DNA of 64,000 nucleotides from a virus. The notes under the pieces are model-generated. The model made no database searches. It saw only the letters and a list, made by a program, of their open reading frames with translations, and was not told the origin of the DNA. Numbering within the stretch: position 1 is the stretch's first letter; each line of letters opens with the position of its first letter. Made by a program: the position numbers and the translations under genes. The stretch is taken from IMG/VR virus record IMGVR_UViG_3300021138_000014, positions 1-64,000 of that record. One strand, 5' to 3'. This document shows, piece by piece, positions 49,436 to 58,099 of the stretch.

Positions 49436-50230
49436 CATTGCGGCTAGGGTCAACGACAAAGTAATATCCTCGCCGCATGACTCACAGCCCTTTTTCACCT
49501 CCCCAAGTCGTGGACCTGGGTTGCGTTCTAAGATTTGATCTACGATCATTTCTCGATCTTTCCAGCCAAGCTTTAGCACAGTTGAAGCGCCCATCGAAGG
49601 GGTAGTTCCAACTGATGTAATACATCCCGCTAGTAAAATTGTATTAAGTTCCGCTGCAGTTTTCTCGGAATTCTCTAACAACTTACGTTGTGTGACTCCA
49701 TTAGGAAGGCTAACGCGAACAGGTCCCCACTTTGAGGATTCATGAATCCAAGAACGATCTTCAATAGGATCTTTAAGTTCTTTAACTGGGATGTCCTTGC
49801 TGATATCCACTTCTACTGGTTGACGGATACTGCAATGTGGGCAAGTGACCTCAAACGTAATATCCTTACCAAAAGTAGCGCGTCGAATACCTAGGAGGAT
49901 TGCATCACGGTCTCCCGCAAGCAACGTATCTAAGTCTTCCTTTGTAGTTGGTTCTTGACCAAGCGCGATAAGTCCTCGCTGAAGCATCACCGATAAGGCG
50001 CGTCCAGTAGTTCCTGCTCGTGCAATAGTCTCTTCGTCTGCACCGTTTAATTCTCGAACTTCTGCATACTTGACTAAAGCACCCTCCCGGTTAATAAAAC
50101 CACCGGGTAGGGCAACTTCAGTATCAGAAGGCGTTTCAGTTATTACGGATTGAACTACGATTTCTTCGGACTCTAAAGCCTTTACCGCTGCGTTAATAGC
50201 GGCGGCGCTTGAGTTTAATTCTTCTGCCAC
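49424..50230 (-). CDS. T4 baseplate/tail chaperone-like protein, 268 aa
   Basis: It resembles the T4 baseplate-protein family: a central domain with a CPHC pair (about 134-137) and a C-terminal CESC pair giving one zinc site. In frame zero it ends MFRV. Position between the tube and tape measure genes is where the tail assembly chaperone (G/GT) belongs, and the short overlap with a second frame suggests programmed frameshifting. Confidence 0.7.
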   Translation of the reverse strand: MAEELNSSAAAINAAVKALESEEIVVQSVITETPSDTEVALPGGFINREGALVKYAEVRELNGADEETIARAGTTGRALSVMLQRGLIALGQEPTTKEDLDTLLAGDRDAILLGIRRATFGKDITFEVTCPHCSIRQPVEVDISKDIPVKELKDPIEDRSWIHESSKWGPVRVSLPNGVTQRKLLENSEKTAAELNTILLAGCITSVGTTPSMGASTVLKLGWKDREMIVDQILERNPGPRLGEVKKGCESCGEDITLSLTLAAMFRV

Positions 50231-50255
50231 GTTTTATGCTCCTTGTTTGTGTTGG

Positions 50256-50888
50256 TTACGCTAGTGCGATTGGCTTGTAATCTGAGGTTGTATAGAATAC
50301 GGACAAGCCCTCGTGAACTAAGCCCATGGTTTCTACCATGATGCTATTGCCACCTGCGTCAAGATCTGAGTAGTTCAATGTTGAGATCCACGCGTTGTGT
50401 ACGTAGAAGCCCATCATTGGCTTATTACCATCAGAAGATGTTGCTCCCGCGACTTCGGTATTTGCAGTAGATCCTGCTGCGTTTGGGTGATCCAAAACGT
50501 AGATCTTAAGGTCGCAACGGAAGTCCGTATTGGTTGTAGTATCCAAGTTTAGACCATCTCCTGCAGCCGCTGCGAAGAGGTACTTCATCCAGCGGATTGC
50601 TTGATCATTCTTGTAGACAACTCCACGACCCAAAGTAATTGGGTTAAAGGTTGTCATGCCAGGGATCTGATGGATAGTGGTGTTGTAGCCACCTTCACGG
50701 TAAGCGATTGCCTGGGTGTTGATTCCCAAACCGCTAACGTTCACAAAGCCTCCGCTGAAGTCAGCGATCTTTGAATCCGCTTTTCCGCCGCCGCTGGCAT
50801 TGTTGAAGAACTCTACATAGAACCTAAACGAGCGTAGCGGATCTGTAGCTGCGGACGAGAAGCGATTAATTACGCTATCTGTTGCCAT
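50256..50888 (-). CDS. tail tube protein
   Basis: Matches the T4 gp19-type tube family: DPLRSFRFYVEF, GLGINTQAIAYREGGYN, ending with MVETMGLVHEGL. It polymerises into the inner tube and sits directly after the sheath gene. Confidence 0.9.
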   Translation of the reverse strand: MATDSVINRFSSAATDPLRSFRFYVEFFNNASGGGKADSKIADFSGGFVNVSGLGINTQAIAYREGGYNTTIHQIPGMTTFNPITLGRGVVYKNDQAIRWMKYLFAAAAGDGLNLDTTTNTDFRCDLKIYVLDHPNAAGSTANTEVAGATSSDGNKPMMGFYVHNAWISTLNYSDLDAGGNSIMVETMGLVHEGLSVFYTTSDYKPIALA

Positions 50889-50903
50889 TATTTATTTCCT
50901 TCC

Positions 50904-52427
50904 TTAGGAGACAGTAACGGTGGCGCCACCGTCGAACTGACCGATTTTGATGATTACGAATTCAGCAGGACGCTGTAGTGCCACGCCAATTTCAATATTA
51001 AGCTGACCAGCATCAACCAAAGAGATTGGGTTAAGTTCTGCGTCGCACTTTACAAAGAACGCCGTTGATGGAGTTGATCCATTAAGACCACCTTGACGCC
51101 AGAAGTCTGTTAAGAAACTTGCTACTGTTGCTTCAACTTTACGCCACAACTTTGCGTCGTTAGGCTCAAAGATGGCAAACTGAGTAAGATCCTTAAGTGC
51201 TTTTTCCAAGTAGATAAGTGTGCGACGAACAGGTACATACTTAGCAACTGTTCCTGGAAGCAATGTGCGAGCGCCCATTACAACTACACCAGAACCTGGA
51301 ATATAACGAATTGCGTTAACAGGTACGGCCGCTGAGTTCAAGGAATCTAGGTCAGCGTTCTTGATTGGGGCTACACCAATTGTTCCAGCAATTCGAGCCT
51401 GAAGACCCGCAGGAGCCTTGAACACGCCACGTGAAGCATCCGTATTCATATAAAGACCAGCAACAGCAGCACCATTACCTACAGTTAGGGTCGCTCCAGC
51501 AACTGAAGTTGTTGGATCCTTAATGTAAAGGGGTGGGTAATAAACAGCACCGTAATTAGTTGCTGTGTATTGCTGAGCAAGTGCTATTTGATTTGCAGGT
51601 GTGTCGTTGATTCCATCAATAACGACAAACACATCTCCTCGATTTGAAGCATAACTAAGAGCAGAGTTGACATCTACATAATCAGTTACGCCCGGAATGT
51701 TAAGAACCAAAGAGCTGTTAATAATATCCAACTTAGACAAAGCATTTGTAATATCAGATGCTGTAGGCATTGCTCCACCTGTGTTGTAATCCAAGCCTCC
51801 AGCCAAGAAGATATTGCTGGCTGTAACAGGGTTACGAAGGTTAGTAGGTGACAATGGTGCAGAGGAACCATTATCAATAGCAACAATATAGTTAGATTGA
51901 GAATTAATAACTTGAATAATGTAACGATTATCGGTTGAATCCATGCTTAAATCTGTGTAATACTCAAGAACTGTTACGGCTGTTCCGATTGTTTGAGCAA
52001 CTGTAAGGTTTACATACCCTGTTGTAACAGAGTTAGTAATCGTTACAGAAAGGGTATTTCCCCATGCGCCGGGGTTAGCGGCTTGAATGGTAAGGGTAGT
52101 TGCAGGTGATCCATTACGGTCATTAAATGAACGCGTTGCAATTCCTGTGCTGCCGCTTAGTGATGGAGAAACAACACGAAGAACGTAGCACTGGCTTCCA
52201 CCATTTGAGAAAAAGAGTAGTACTGCATAGTGCAAAGTGTTGTTAGTTGTCCAGCCACCGTAAAGTGAAAGGTATTGACTCCATGATGTTACAAGAGTCG
52301 GAGTTGTTGGACCCTGATAGGTAGCGCCGATGAATGCAGCGACAGACTGTGATGAGGTGCCAGCAACGGATGGAATAGGGTTCAGGGTTTCCTGAACGTA
52401 TACTCCTGGGCGTAAATATGTTGCCAT
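50904..52427 (-). CDS. tail sheath protein
   Basis: The 507-residue protein starts TYLRPGVYVQE and ends with the typical RPAEFVIIKIGQF region. Middle parts (GPTTPTLVTSWSQYLSLYGG; RTLIYLEKALKDLTQFAIFE; DFWRQGGLNG) are standard for sheath proteins. Confirms a contractile tail. Confidence 0.95.
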   Translation of the reverse strand: MATYLRPGVYVQETLNPIPSVAGTSSQSVAAFIGATYQGPTTPTLVTSWSQYLSLYGGWTTNNTLHYAVLLFFSNGGSQCYVLRVVSPSLSGSTGIATRSFNDRNGSPATTLTIQAANPGAWGNTLSVTITNSVTTGYVNLTVAQTIGTAVTVLEYYTDLSMDSTDNRYIIQVINSQSNYIVAIDNGSSAPLSPTNLRNPVTASNIFLAGGLDYNTGGAMPTASDITNALSKLDIINSSLVLNIPGVTDYVDVNSALSYASNRGDVFVVIDGINDTPANQIALAQQYTATNYGAVYYPPLYIKDPTTSVAGATLTVGNGAAVAGLYMNTDASRGVFKAPAGLQARIAGTIGVAPIKNADLDSLNSAAVPVNAIRYIPGSGVVVMGARTLLPGTVAKYVPVRRTLIYLEKALKDLTQFAIFEPNDAKLWRKVEATVASFLTDFWRQGGLNGSTPSTAFFVKCDAELNPISLVDAGQLNIEIGVALQRPAEFVIIKIGQFDGGATVTVS

Positions 52428-52459
52428 AAGTTAATCTCCTTGGTAGATGTTAAATTGAA

Positions 52460-53092
52460 TTACAACGACTGTAAGCCCGAGGGGATATCCCCATTATTGA
52501 TAATGTTGACCTGTTCGACTGGCGAACTGGCGTCTGCAACTTGTGCAGGAGTCATTTCGCTCATCACTCTAACGCTGAAGACGTTTTGAAATACTCGTCT
52601 CCCATCCTCGATACGGTCGCGCTTGACGAACCCTTCGAGAAACATATGTCGGACAACGGTTGTTCCGTCGCCATTAGCACTCGGGATAGGTAGGAACCCA
52701 TACTTACCCGGGATCTTTTCATTTAAAACTGAGTAGATGATTGCACGATCGTGGCGTGGGTGACGTGAATAAGAAGTTAGTTGATAAAATAAATCATAAA
52801 CAACAGGAGCGTAATACTCGTAAGTTGTAGATCCGTCAGATACAACTGTTCCACGGTTAGTGTCATCTATCCACATACCCGAACTTTGACGATCAGTAGC
52901 TTGCTTAATGTCATAAAGTTCCATAACCATGTATGGGTAATCTTGTGTACGAAGCTCTACGTCTGGGTATCCGTAGTAAACCTTTAATGGTCGTTGAGCT
53001 GATCCAAAATCAGATATTGTAATACCCTGCATTAAAGTCTTAAGTGCCTTATCCTCGGCAAAAATAAAGGCGTTATCAAGATTAGTTGTCAT
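52460..53092 (-). CDS. tail terminator/completion-like protein, 210 aa
   Basis: The alpha/beta N terminus (AEDKALKTLMQGITISD) and the position before the sheath gene agree with tail completion proteins at the neck. Direct family recognition is weak. Overlaps the next upstream gene by four bases. Confidence 0.55.
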   Translation of the reverse strand: MTTNLDNAFIFAEDKALKTLMQGITISDFGSAQRPLKVYYGYPDVELRTQDYPYMVMELYDIKQATDRQSSGMWIDDTNRGTVVSDGSTTYEYYAPVVYDLFYQLTSYSRHPRHDRAIIYSVLNEKIPGKYGFLPIPSANGDGTTVVRHMFLEGFVKRDRIEDGRRVFQNVFSVRVMSEMTPAQVADASSPVEQVNIINNGDIPSGLQSL

Positions 53093-53403
53093 GGCAAGAT
53101 CCCCGTATCAAAGAGATGATTAATAGCGGCCTCGGCAATAGAATCAGCAAGCGCTGCCTGAGAACCAGAAATGAAAGGGCGTATTACAGAATTAGGTGAA
53201 ACGTCTTTGTTGCCGTACTCGACGTCAAATATGTCACCCTCTTGCTCTTCTTGATAAGAGATCATGACTTTGCCATCTTTTGCAACAACATCAATTTCAT
53301 GATGCCAGCCTTTAGCCATGGCAGACTGTTTTAGTTTTGGATCAAGTTTATCTGCGGCTTGTTTTGCGGCCGCTGGTGCTAGTGAAGCAAAGTCAGTTGA
53401 CAT
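53089..53403 (-). CDS. neck-type hypothetical protein, 104 aa
   Basis: Helical ends and a beta centre, as in small head-tail connector proteins. The ATG at 53403 follows GAGGAG; the frame extends to 53424. Function unproven. Confidence 0.65.
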   Translation of the reverse strand: MSTDFASLAPAAAKQAADKLDPKLKQSAMAKGWHHEIDVVAKDGKVMISYQEEQEGDIFDVEYGNKDVSPNSVIRPFISGSQAALADSIAEAAINHLFDTGILP

Positions 53404-53467
53404 ATGTGACTCCTCCTGCGGCAATGCATGCTAAATGACCTTGTGACTTACGCAAGGTAGCAGACAT
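53393..53467 (-). CDS. possible leader peptide, 24 aa
   Basis: The short frame MSATLRKSQGHLACIAAGGV continues four residues, with AAAGGAG eight bases upstream. Its stop overlaps the start of the next gene. It may be a real miniprotein or a leader. Confidence 0.35.
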   Translation of the reverse strand: MSATLRKSQGHLACIAAGGVTYVN

Positions 53468-53551
53468 CGCAAAGGCTCCTTTCGGAGTGGCAGGTACTTC
53501 TAGCAAGGGTGGTGCTTTGCCCCCCGCATGGGGACACTACAAGGGTAAATG

Positions 53552-53573
53552 AAAAAGCCCCCTTGCGGGGGCT
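53552..53573 (-). terminator. intrinsic terminator (minus strand)
   Basis: AGCCCCC-GCAA-GGGGGCT followed by TTTTT on the minus strand, ending the Lys-rich and fibre transcript before the neck/sheath genes. The following 80 bases hold no other clear gene. Confidence 0.9.
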
Positions 53574-53579
53574 AAGTCA

Positions 53580-53771
53580 TTACTTCTTTTTGATCTTCTT
53601 GGCTAATGCCGCATCTTTTTTGGCATCTTCTTTAGCAGATGGCTTTTTTGCATCCATCTTCTTATCTTCTTTTTTAAATGCTTCTTTTTGCTTAGGGGAC
53701 ATACCTTTCATAAATTTTTGATCGGCTTTTTCGTCCTCTTTCTTAGTAAGTTTTTTCTTGTGGTGCGTCAA
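53580..53771 (-). CDS. lysine-rich protein, 63 aa
   Basis: Over a third of residues are Lys and many others Glu/Asp/Ala; no globular domain. I place the start at the TTG at 53771, just after the preceding stop. Possibly a DNA-compaction or head-interior protein. Confidence 0.55.
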   Translation of the reverse strand: MTHHKKKLTKKEDEKADQKFMKGMSPKQKEAFKKEDKKMDAKKPSAKEDAKKDAALAKKIKKK

Positions 53772-53772
53772 C

Positions 53773-53907
53773 TTACTTCTTCTTTCCCATTTTCTTAAGG
53801 CCAGCAGCTGGCTTAGCAGCACCCTTCATATTTGCTGGTGCAGACTTCTTACCCTTGCCGTATCCAGCTTCGCCTTTTTTCTTATTGCAACCGCATGACA
53901 TGCACAT
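53773..53907 (-). CDS. Cys/Lys-rich miniprotein, 44 aa
   Basis: Starts MCMSCGCNKKKGEAGYGKGK and ends Lys-rich. Four cysteines at the start could bind metal. The start is supported only by a weak AAAGGC ribosome site. Confidence 0.5.
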   Translation of the reverse strand: MCMSCGCNKKKGEAGYGKGKKSAPANMKGAAKPAAGLKKMGKKK

Positions 53908-53920
53908 AGTATTGCCTTTC

Positions 53921-54190
53921 TTAGTTAATAAGCCCCGTAGTATTGTTACGGATCGCTTCGAGTGGATTTAGATCAGCTTCTGTAGGGGCATCTGCTTTAA
54001 GGTCTTCAAGTTCCTGTTCAGCCTTCTTGCCCGCTTCAATAGTTGGTTCGACTTCGGCAGCTAGTTTATCAGCAGCTTCCATCTGTGCGAGGCGTGCTGC
54101 CTCAAGTTCAGGATCCGCACCTAGTAGTTCAAAATGGATGTGATCATGACTAGGAGTTGTTTCACCCTCAATAGGTAGTAGATCTGACAT
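53921..54190 (-). CDS. acidic helical protein, 89 aa
   Basis: Glu/Ala-rich, coiled-coil-like (AADKLAAEVEPTIEAGKKAE). No known family. TAATG overlap with the upstream gene. Confidence 0.65.
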   Translation of the reverse strand: MSDLLPIEGETTPSHDHIHFELLGADPELEAARLAQMEAADKLAAEVEPTIEAGKKAEQELEDLKADAPTEADLNPLEAIRNNTTGLIN

Positions 54191-54324
54191 TACTTTTTCT
54201 TCGCTTTCTTCTTGACCTTAGGGGGGAGTTTCTTTCCTTTGGGAGTTTTATTCTCCCACTCTTTTACCATCTCTGGGTGCTGTGAGTACATAAATTGTCT
54301 CTGGGCTTGGGACTTAAACGGCAT
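54190..54324 (-). CDS. widespread phage miniprotein (MPFKSQAQRQF type), 44 aa
   Basis: The sequence MPFKSQAQRQFMYSQHPEMV, an acidic middle and a Lys-rich end match a short protein seen near head or neck genes in many phages. Function unknown. GGAG is nine bases upstream. Confidence 0.65.
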   Translation of the reverse strand: MPFKSQAQRQFMYSQHPEMVKEWENKTPKGKKLPPKVKKKAKKK

Positions 54325-54833
54325 TATCCAACACTCCAGATGCTTAAGTTTACACTTGCTGTTTCAGGTCTGGCTGGGTTGGTTCCGGCAGCCGTATTAA
54401 GTAATTGAGGATAGGTATTAGTCGATGCCCACCAATAAAGTTGGATGTAGTCGCCAGCATTAAAGACAGCAATGTCTTGCATGCTTGCTAGGTTTTGTGC
54501 ACCAGAAACTGCCAAGCTATATGTATATGAAGAGACAGTTGCGTTGTTTCCATTTACCGCATACCAAAATGTAAAGTTAGTTCCACCGCCACCACCATTA
54601 AGAAACATCTGGGCGTCTAAATTTATAGCGTATGCCCCAGCATTAGCAACGATGATTTTTCCACTTAATGCAGATGTTCCCCCAGAAATGCCTTTTGCAA
54701 CGTCTGTTGTATTAAACGTAATAAGGTTTGCTGTAGAAGTTCCACCAGTAGTTTGAGTAGTTGTATCGTAAAACTCACCATAGTAAAGAACGGCTGGTGC
54801 ATTGTTACTAATGTTATTTACTTTAATGCTCAT
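54324..54833 (-). CDS. jelly-roll-like virion protein, 169 aa
   Basis: The beta-rich Gly/Ser/Thr pattern with a GAYAINLDAQMFLN segment resembles C1q/TNF-like phage head fibres or receptor-binding knobs. Not proven. Confidence 0.55.
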   Translation of the reverse strand: MSIKVNNISNNAPAVLYYGEFYDTTTQTTGGTSTANLITFNTTDVAKGISGGTSALSGKIIVANAGAYAINLDAQMFLNGGGGGTNFTFWYAVNGNNATVSSYTYSLAVSGAQNLASMQDIAVFNAGDYIQLYWWASTNTYPQLLNTAAGTNPARPETASVNLSIWSVG

Positions 54834-55141
54834 GCTGTTGTTACCATCAGTACAGCAACATTTGAAGACCCAGTTGAGATAGCGTATAACGCTGAACTTT
54901 GGCTTAGGCTATCGATAGTTACAGAAGATCCAGCAATAAGTTTCACTCCGTAAGAGGAGGAGGTCACTGTTGATGCTCCCAAATAAACGGTAGCTGAAGG
55001 ATCAACATTTTGCACGGATATAGTTCCGTATGCCCAAGTAGGATTTTTTTCTCCTGTTACGGAATCAGTAATAGTTGGATCTACGTTAAGTTGTACTGCT
55101 GTTGAACTGTTAAGCGCAACAACTGAATGGGTGAGTGCCAT
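54830..55141 (-). CDS. beta-rich virion protein, 103 aa
   Basis: A small Ser/Thr/Val-rich beta domain with no recognised family, coupled by a four-base overlap to the next gene. Possible decoration or fibre-base protein. Confidence 0.6.
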   Translation of the reverse strand: MALTHSVVALNSSTAVQLNVDPTITDSVTGEKNPTWAYGTISVQNVDPSATVYLGASTVTSSSYGVKLIAGSSVTIDSLSQSSALYAISTGSSNVAVLMVTTA

Positions 55142-55149
55142 TTGTCTCC

Positions 55150-55710
55150 TTAGTTATTATGTTCTGGAAGTAGGTCATTTGTAAGAGGCGCCTGACTGTA
55201 CAACCCAGCGTACTGCTGGAACTGCGGATCATTAACCATTTCTTCACTCATTACCTGAATACATTCAACAGACAAGAGCGCATATCGATCTTTAACAATT
55301 CCCCGTTGTTGAACCTTGATAGGTCTCCATATCTGATTCAACCACTCTATTCTCCCACGACCTTCTAATTGTGGGTTGCCAACTACATTTGGCATTATTC
55401 TTTCTACTTGCTCAGCGTCTAGGGTAAGGTGCAAGGTGTTCCCTGCATAGAAACCACGCTCAGACATATCGATTTCGCCCTGTGTAATAACGGCTCGGAC
55501 AACAGGTAGATCGAACGGACCAAGCCACATACGACCGCCCGTGGCAGCGCCTACGTCATAGACTGGATCTTCTACTGTATGTACGGGATCAAAGACCCAC
55601 CATTTTGCGAGCGTTCCTGCTGGGCTTTGCACGTCTGAAGCAATGCCATCAAGAATAGCGTTAGTTTCAAAGTCGGAGTCGAAGCGACCGCCGGGGTTAT
55701 AAGCTCGCAC
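55150..55710 (-). CDS. head-tail connector-like protein, 186 aa
   Basis: Mixed beta-rich domain (GGRMWLGPFDLPVVRAVITQ; WRPIKVQQRGIVKD) like neck or head closure proteins. Begins on GTG. Weak support. Confidence 0.5.
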   Translation of the reverse strand: MRAYNPGGRFDSDFETNAILDGIASDVQSPAGTLAKWWVFDPVHTVEDPVYDVGAATGGRMWLGPFDLPVVRAVITQGEIDMSERGFYAGNTLHLTLDAEQVERIMPNVVGNPQLEGRGRIEWLNQIWRPIKVQQRGIVKDRYALLSVECIQVMSEEMVNDPQFQQYAGLYSQAPLTNDLLPEHNN

Positions 55711-55718
55711 AACGCCTC

Positions 55719-56762
55719 CTACATACGATTATAAAATACAAGGTTACTCTGTAAACGAGCGTCTGAACTGTCAAGCGCTGAGGCTTTTTGCCCGTACTCT
55801 AGTGCTTTGTCTTTAATACCTAAGTTGTACGCAGCAATTGCCGCTAAATCCCACGGCCAAAAGTTCCAAGCCCATGGCTCATTAAGATACTCCAAAGGTT
55901 TTTCTGTAATTGCCAACGCCTTTTCCGCGTATTCCAAAACCTTATCCCAAGATTGCTCTTTGTAATAGTAGTTAGCAAGTTCAACAAGAGGCTCACGAAG
56001 TCGGGGGCACTCTTCATGCGCTTTTACTAGCCACTGAACTCGTTCATCTCCAGCACAGCAGTTAGCCATATTCCTATAAGCCGCAGATCTTTCAGCATCC
56101 CATGTAGCGGTAGGTAGAGCCAAGAAATTTTTAAACGCCTCTTTTGCTTTGTCATATTGCTGGTGAAAGAACAACTCCCGCGCGTAATAGTAGGCATTAC
56201 GATCACCCATAGGATCTTCCTCTACAGCCAAAGCAAGCAGTGGTAAATATTGACCACGAGACTTCGTGTTATCTGGGTGATGGTGAATTTCAAGTGCTAG
56301 TTGCTCTTGCGTCTCCTGAATACGATCTGGGTAAAGGCTTTCATGAACAGGGTGGCGCCAACGGTAATTATGTCGCTTATGAATATGATCCCCAGCAAAT
56401 TGAACTCCGGGCTTACCATTAGGCTGCCAACTCCATGTATAAAGATAACGGGGACGAGTAGTAGTGGCGGTCTCCATGATAGGGCGCCAGCCGGGCATAA
56501 GCATTTCGTCCATGTCTACAGAAATACAATAGTCAATATCATCTGGGAGAAGTGCTAAGGCAGTGTTGCGGGCGTCGTCAAACCGCCACGGCTTTATAGA
56601 AATAGAGACGACATTAATACCTAAGGCTTTTGCTTTTTCCACGGTGTTATCGGTGGATCCAGTATCAGCAATAAGTAGGTAATCGGCTTCTTTATTAGCG
56701 TTGTACCAACGCTCTACAAACTGCTCCTCATTTAGAGCGATTGTATAAACAGCAATTTTCAC
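55719..56762 (-). CDS. family 2 glycosyltransferase with TPR-like tail
   Basis: The N-terminal domain (residues about 1-190) has the GT-A fold: YTIALNEE, then ADTGSTDN (nucleotide-sugar binding) and a DMDE metal motif. The C-terminal half carries helical TPR-like repeats (KAKEAFKNFLAL, KVLEYAEKALAI, DKALEYGQKASAL). It would transfer a sugar to protein, DNA or cell wall. Set among virion genes, it may glycosylate fibres. Starts on GTG. Confidence 0.8.
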   Translation of the reverse strand: MKIAVYTIALNEEQFVERWYNANKEADYLLIADTGSTDNTVEKAKALGINVVSISIKPWRFDDARNTALALLPDDIDYCISVDMDEMLMPGWRPIMETATTTRPRYLYTWSWQPNGKPGVQFAGDHIHKRHNYRWRHPVHESLYPDRIQETQEQLALEIHHHPDNTKSRGQYLPLLALAVEEDPMGDRNAYYYARELFFHQQYDKAKEAFKNFLALPTATWDAERSAAYRNMANCCAGDERVQWLVKAHEECPRLREPLVELANYYYKEQSWDKVLEYAEKALAITEKPLEYLNEPWAWNFWPWDLAAIAAYNLGIKDKALEYGQKASALDSSDARLQSNLVFYNRM

Positions 56763-56779
56763 TTGCTAAGTATAGAGGA

Positions 56780-57205
56780 TTATGCTCCAGCTAAAGATGT
56801 CATGATCTGGCGACCGTAGATTGTGATGCCAGAGTCTGGAGTGTAGAACTGATAAATGCTACGAGCATTACCTGTGGCTTGAGTTGGGGCAACTCCGCCT
56901 GGCCATGAGATACCTGTCCATGTCACTGTATATGTAGATGGGTTAGATATTTCTGCGTACCAGATGTGACCGTACTTTGTAGAAAATGAACTTGCTGCGT
57001 TCCAAGAAAGGGTAGCATTACCCGATAGTACGTACTTGGCGTAGCCACTGCCCGAGGTCAAAGATCCAATAACGTTAGCCATAGGCGCAACCAAGGCAAC
57101 AGTTCCTGTTATGTTTGACTGCAGGGAACCGTAATAGGTGATTCCAGCATTAATATATGCTGAGGAGTTCTTCTGAAGTACTCCGGGATATTCTGTAATT
57201 GGCAT
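56780..57205 (-). CDS. tandem fibre paralogue A, 141 aa
   Basis: Beta-rich, with a C-terminal HIWYAEISNPSTYTVTWTGI and a YQFYTPDSGITIYGRQ end that recur in the next two genes. The ATG at 57205 forms TAATG with the preceding stop. Probably a short fibre or head spike. Confidence 0.65.
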   Translation of the reverse strand: MPITEYPGVLQKNSSAYINAGITYYGSLQSNITGTVALVAPMANVIGSLTSGSGYAKYVLSGNATLSWNAASSFSTKYGHIWYAEISNPSTYTVTWTGISWPGGVAPTQATGNARSIYQFYTPDSGITIYGRQIMTSLAGA

Positions 57206-57666
57206 TAGTTTTGCACCCAAACTCTTCCTTTTACGTTAACACCATCGACTGTATAAAATTGAAAAACGTTATAGTTATTAGTCCAAGTAGGGGTTCCGCC
57301 ATCCCAGATGACAACACCTGTTCCCCCACCAAAGGCTAAAGTTACAGCAAAATTTAATTGTTGCGCTGCGGTAAAAGATCCAAATATTGATGAGTTAGGT
57401 ATGTATTCAACAAACCATGTATATCCATGGGTTGCAGTAGTGTTGCCGTTAGAAAGCGTCTGTGGACCAACAAAGTTTGTGTTGAGATCAAAGTTAAGGG
57501 TAACCTGAGTAGAAGGTTGGTACACCTTAATTGTAGGTGTAGCAATAGGGTTAGCCGTTTGGTTAGTCGACGGAGACGTGATCAATAGTTTATTACTAGC
57601 CGCAGACGCGTTTGTATAAGCAAGCGTTGCAGGCTTAATGATATCTGGTACAGATGATAGAGTCAC
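57205..57666 (-). CDS. tandem fibre paralogue B, 153 aa
   Basis: Same C-terminal pattern as its neighbours (TWFVEYIPN; WDGGTPTW; FQFYTVDGVNVKGR), with a longer middle. Begins on GTG. Likely a duplicated structural gene. Confidence 0.65.
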   Translation of the reverse strand: MTLSSVPDIIKPATLAYTNASAASNKLLITSPSTNQTANPIATPTIKVYQPSTQVTLNFDLNTNFVGPQTLSNGNTTATHGYTWFVEYIPNSSIFGSFTAAQQLNFAVTLAFGGGTGVVIWDGGTPTWTNNYNVFQFYTVDGVNVKGRVWVQN

Positions 57667-57674
57667 GGTACTCC

Positions 57675-58097
57675 TTAGGAAACTAGGTTAGCGTAAAGTA
57701 GTTTACCGTTAATGGTTGTGCCATCAAAGCTAGTAAACATAATGGTGCTCTTACCGGATGCGGTAGAGACTAGTGTAGGAGCGGTTCCACCATCCCAAGT
57801 AACACCGCTAAATGTCACAGTGTAAGTAGCTCCCTGCTGGATTTCTACATACCAGATGGTTGGCTGGTACATAACAACTCCGTATGGATCTGTAAATGTT
57901 CCAGGAAGACCTGTAAAAGAAACAGTGACGTTTCTTGTTAACTGGTTGATCTGAGCAATTCCACCATTAGTTGGATTAATGGTTAGGGTAGTTACGCCAT
58001 TAGCGTATGACAACGTCTGTACTCTTGTTGCTTGTGCGGAGTTAATTGCATAATCATTAGATTGCTCGAGCAACTGCGGGACAGATGAAATGGCCAT
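57675..58097 (-). CDS. tandem fibre paralogue C, 140 aa
   Basis: Shares the WYVEIQQGATYTVTFSGVTW and SFDGTTINGK segments with paralogues A and B. An N-terminal helix (PQLLEQSNDYAINSAQATR) may form the oligomerisation base. Confidence 0.65.
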   Translation of the reverse strand: MAISSVPQLLEQSNDYAINSAQATRVQTLSYANGVTTLTINPTNGGIAQINQLTRNVTVSFTGLPGTFTDPYGVVMYQPTIWYVEIQQGATYTVTFSGVTWDGGTAPTLVSTASGKSTIMFTSFDGTTINGKLLYANLVS

Positions 58098-58099
58098 TG

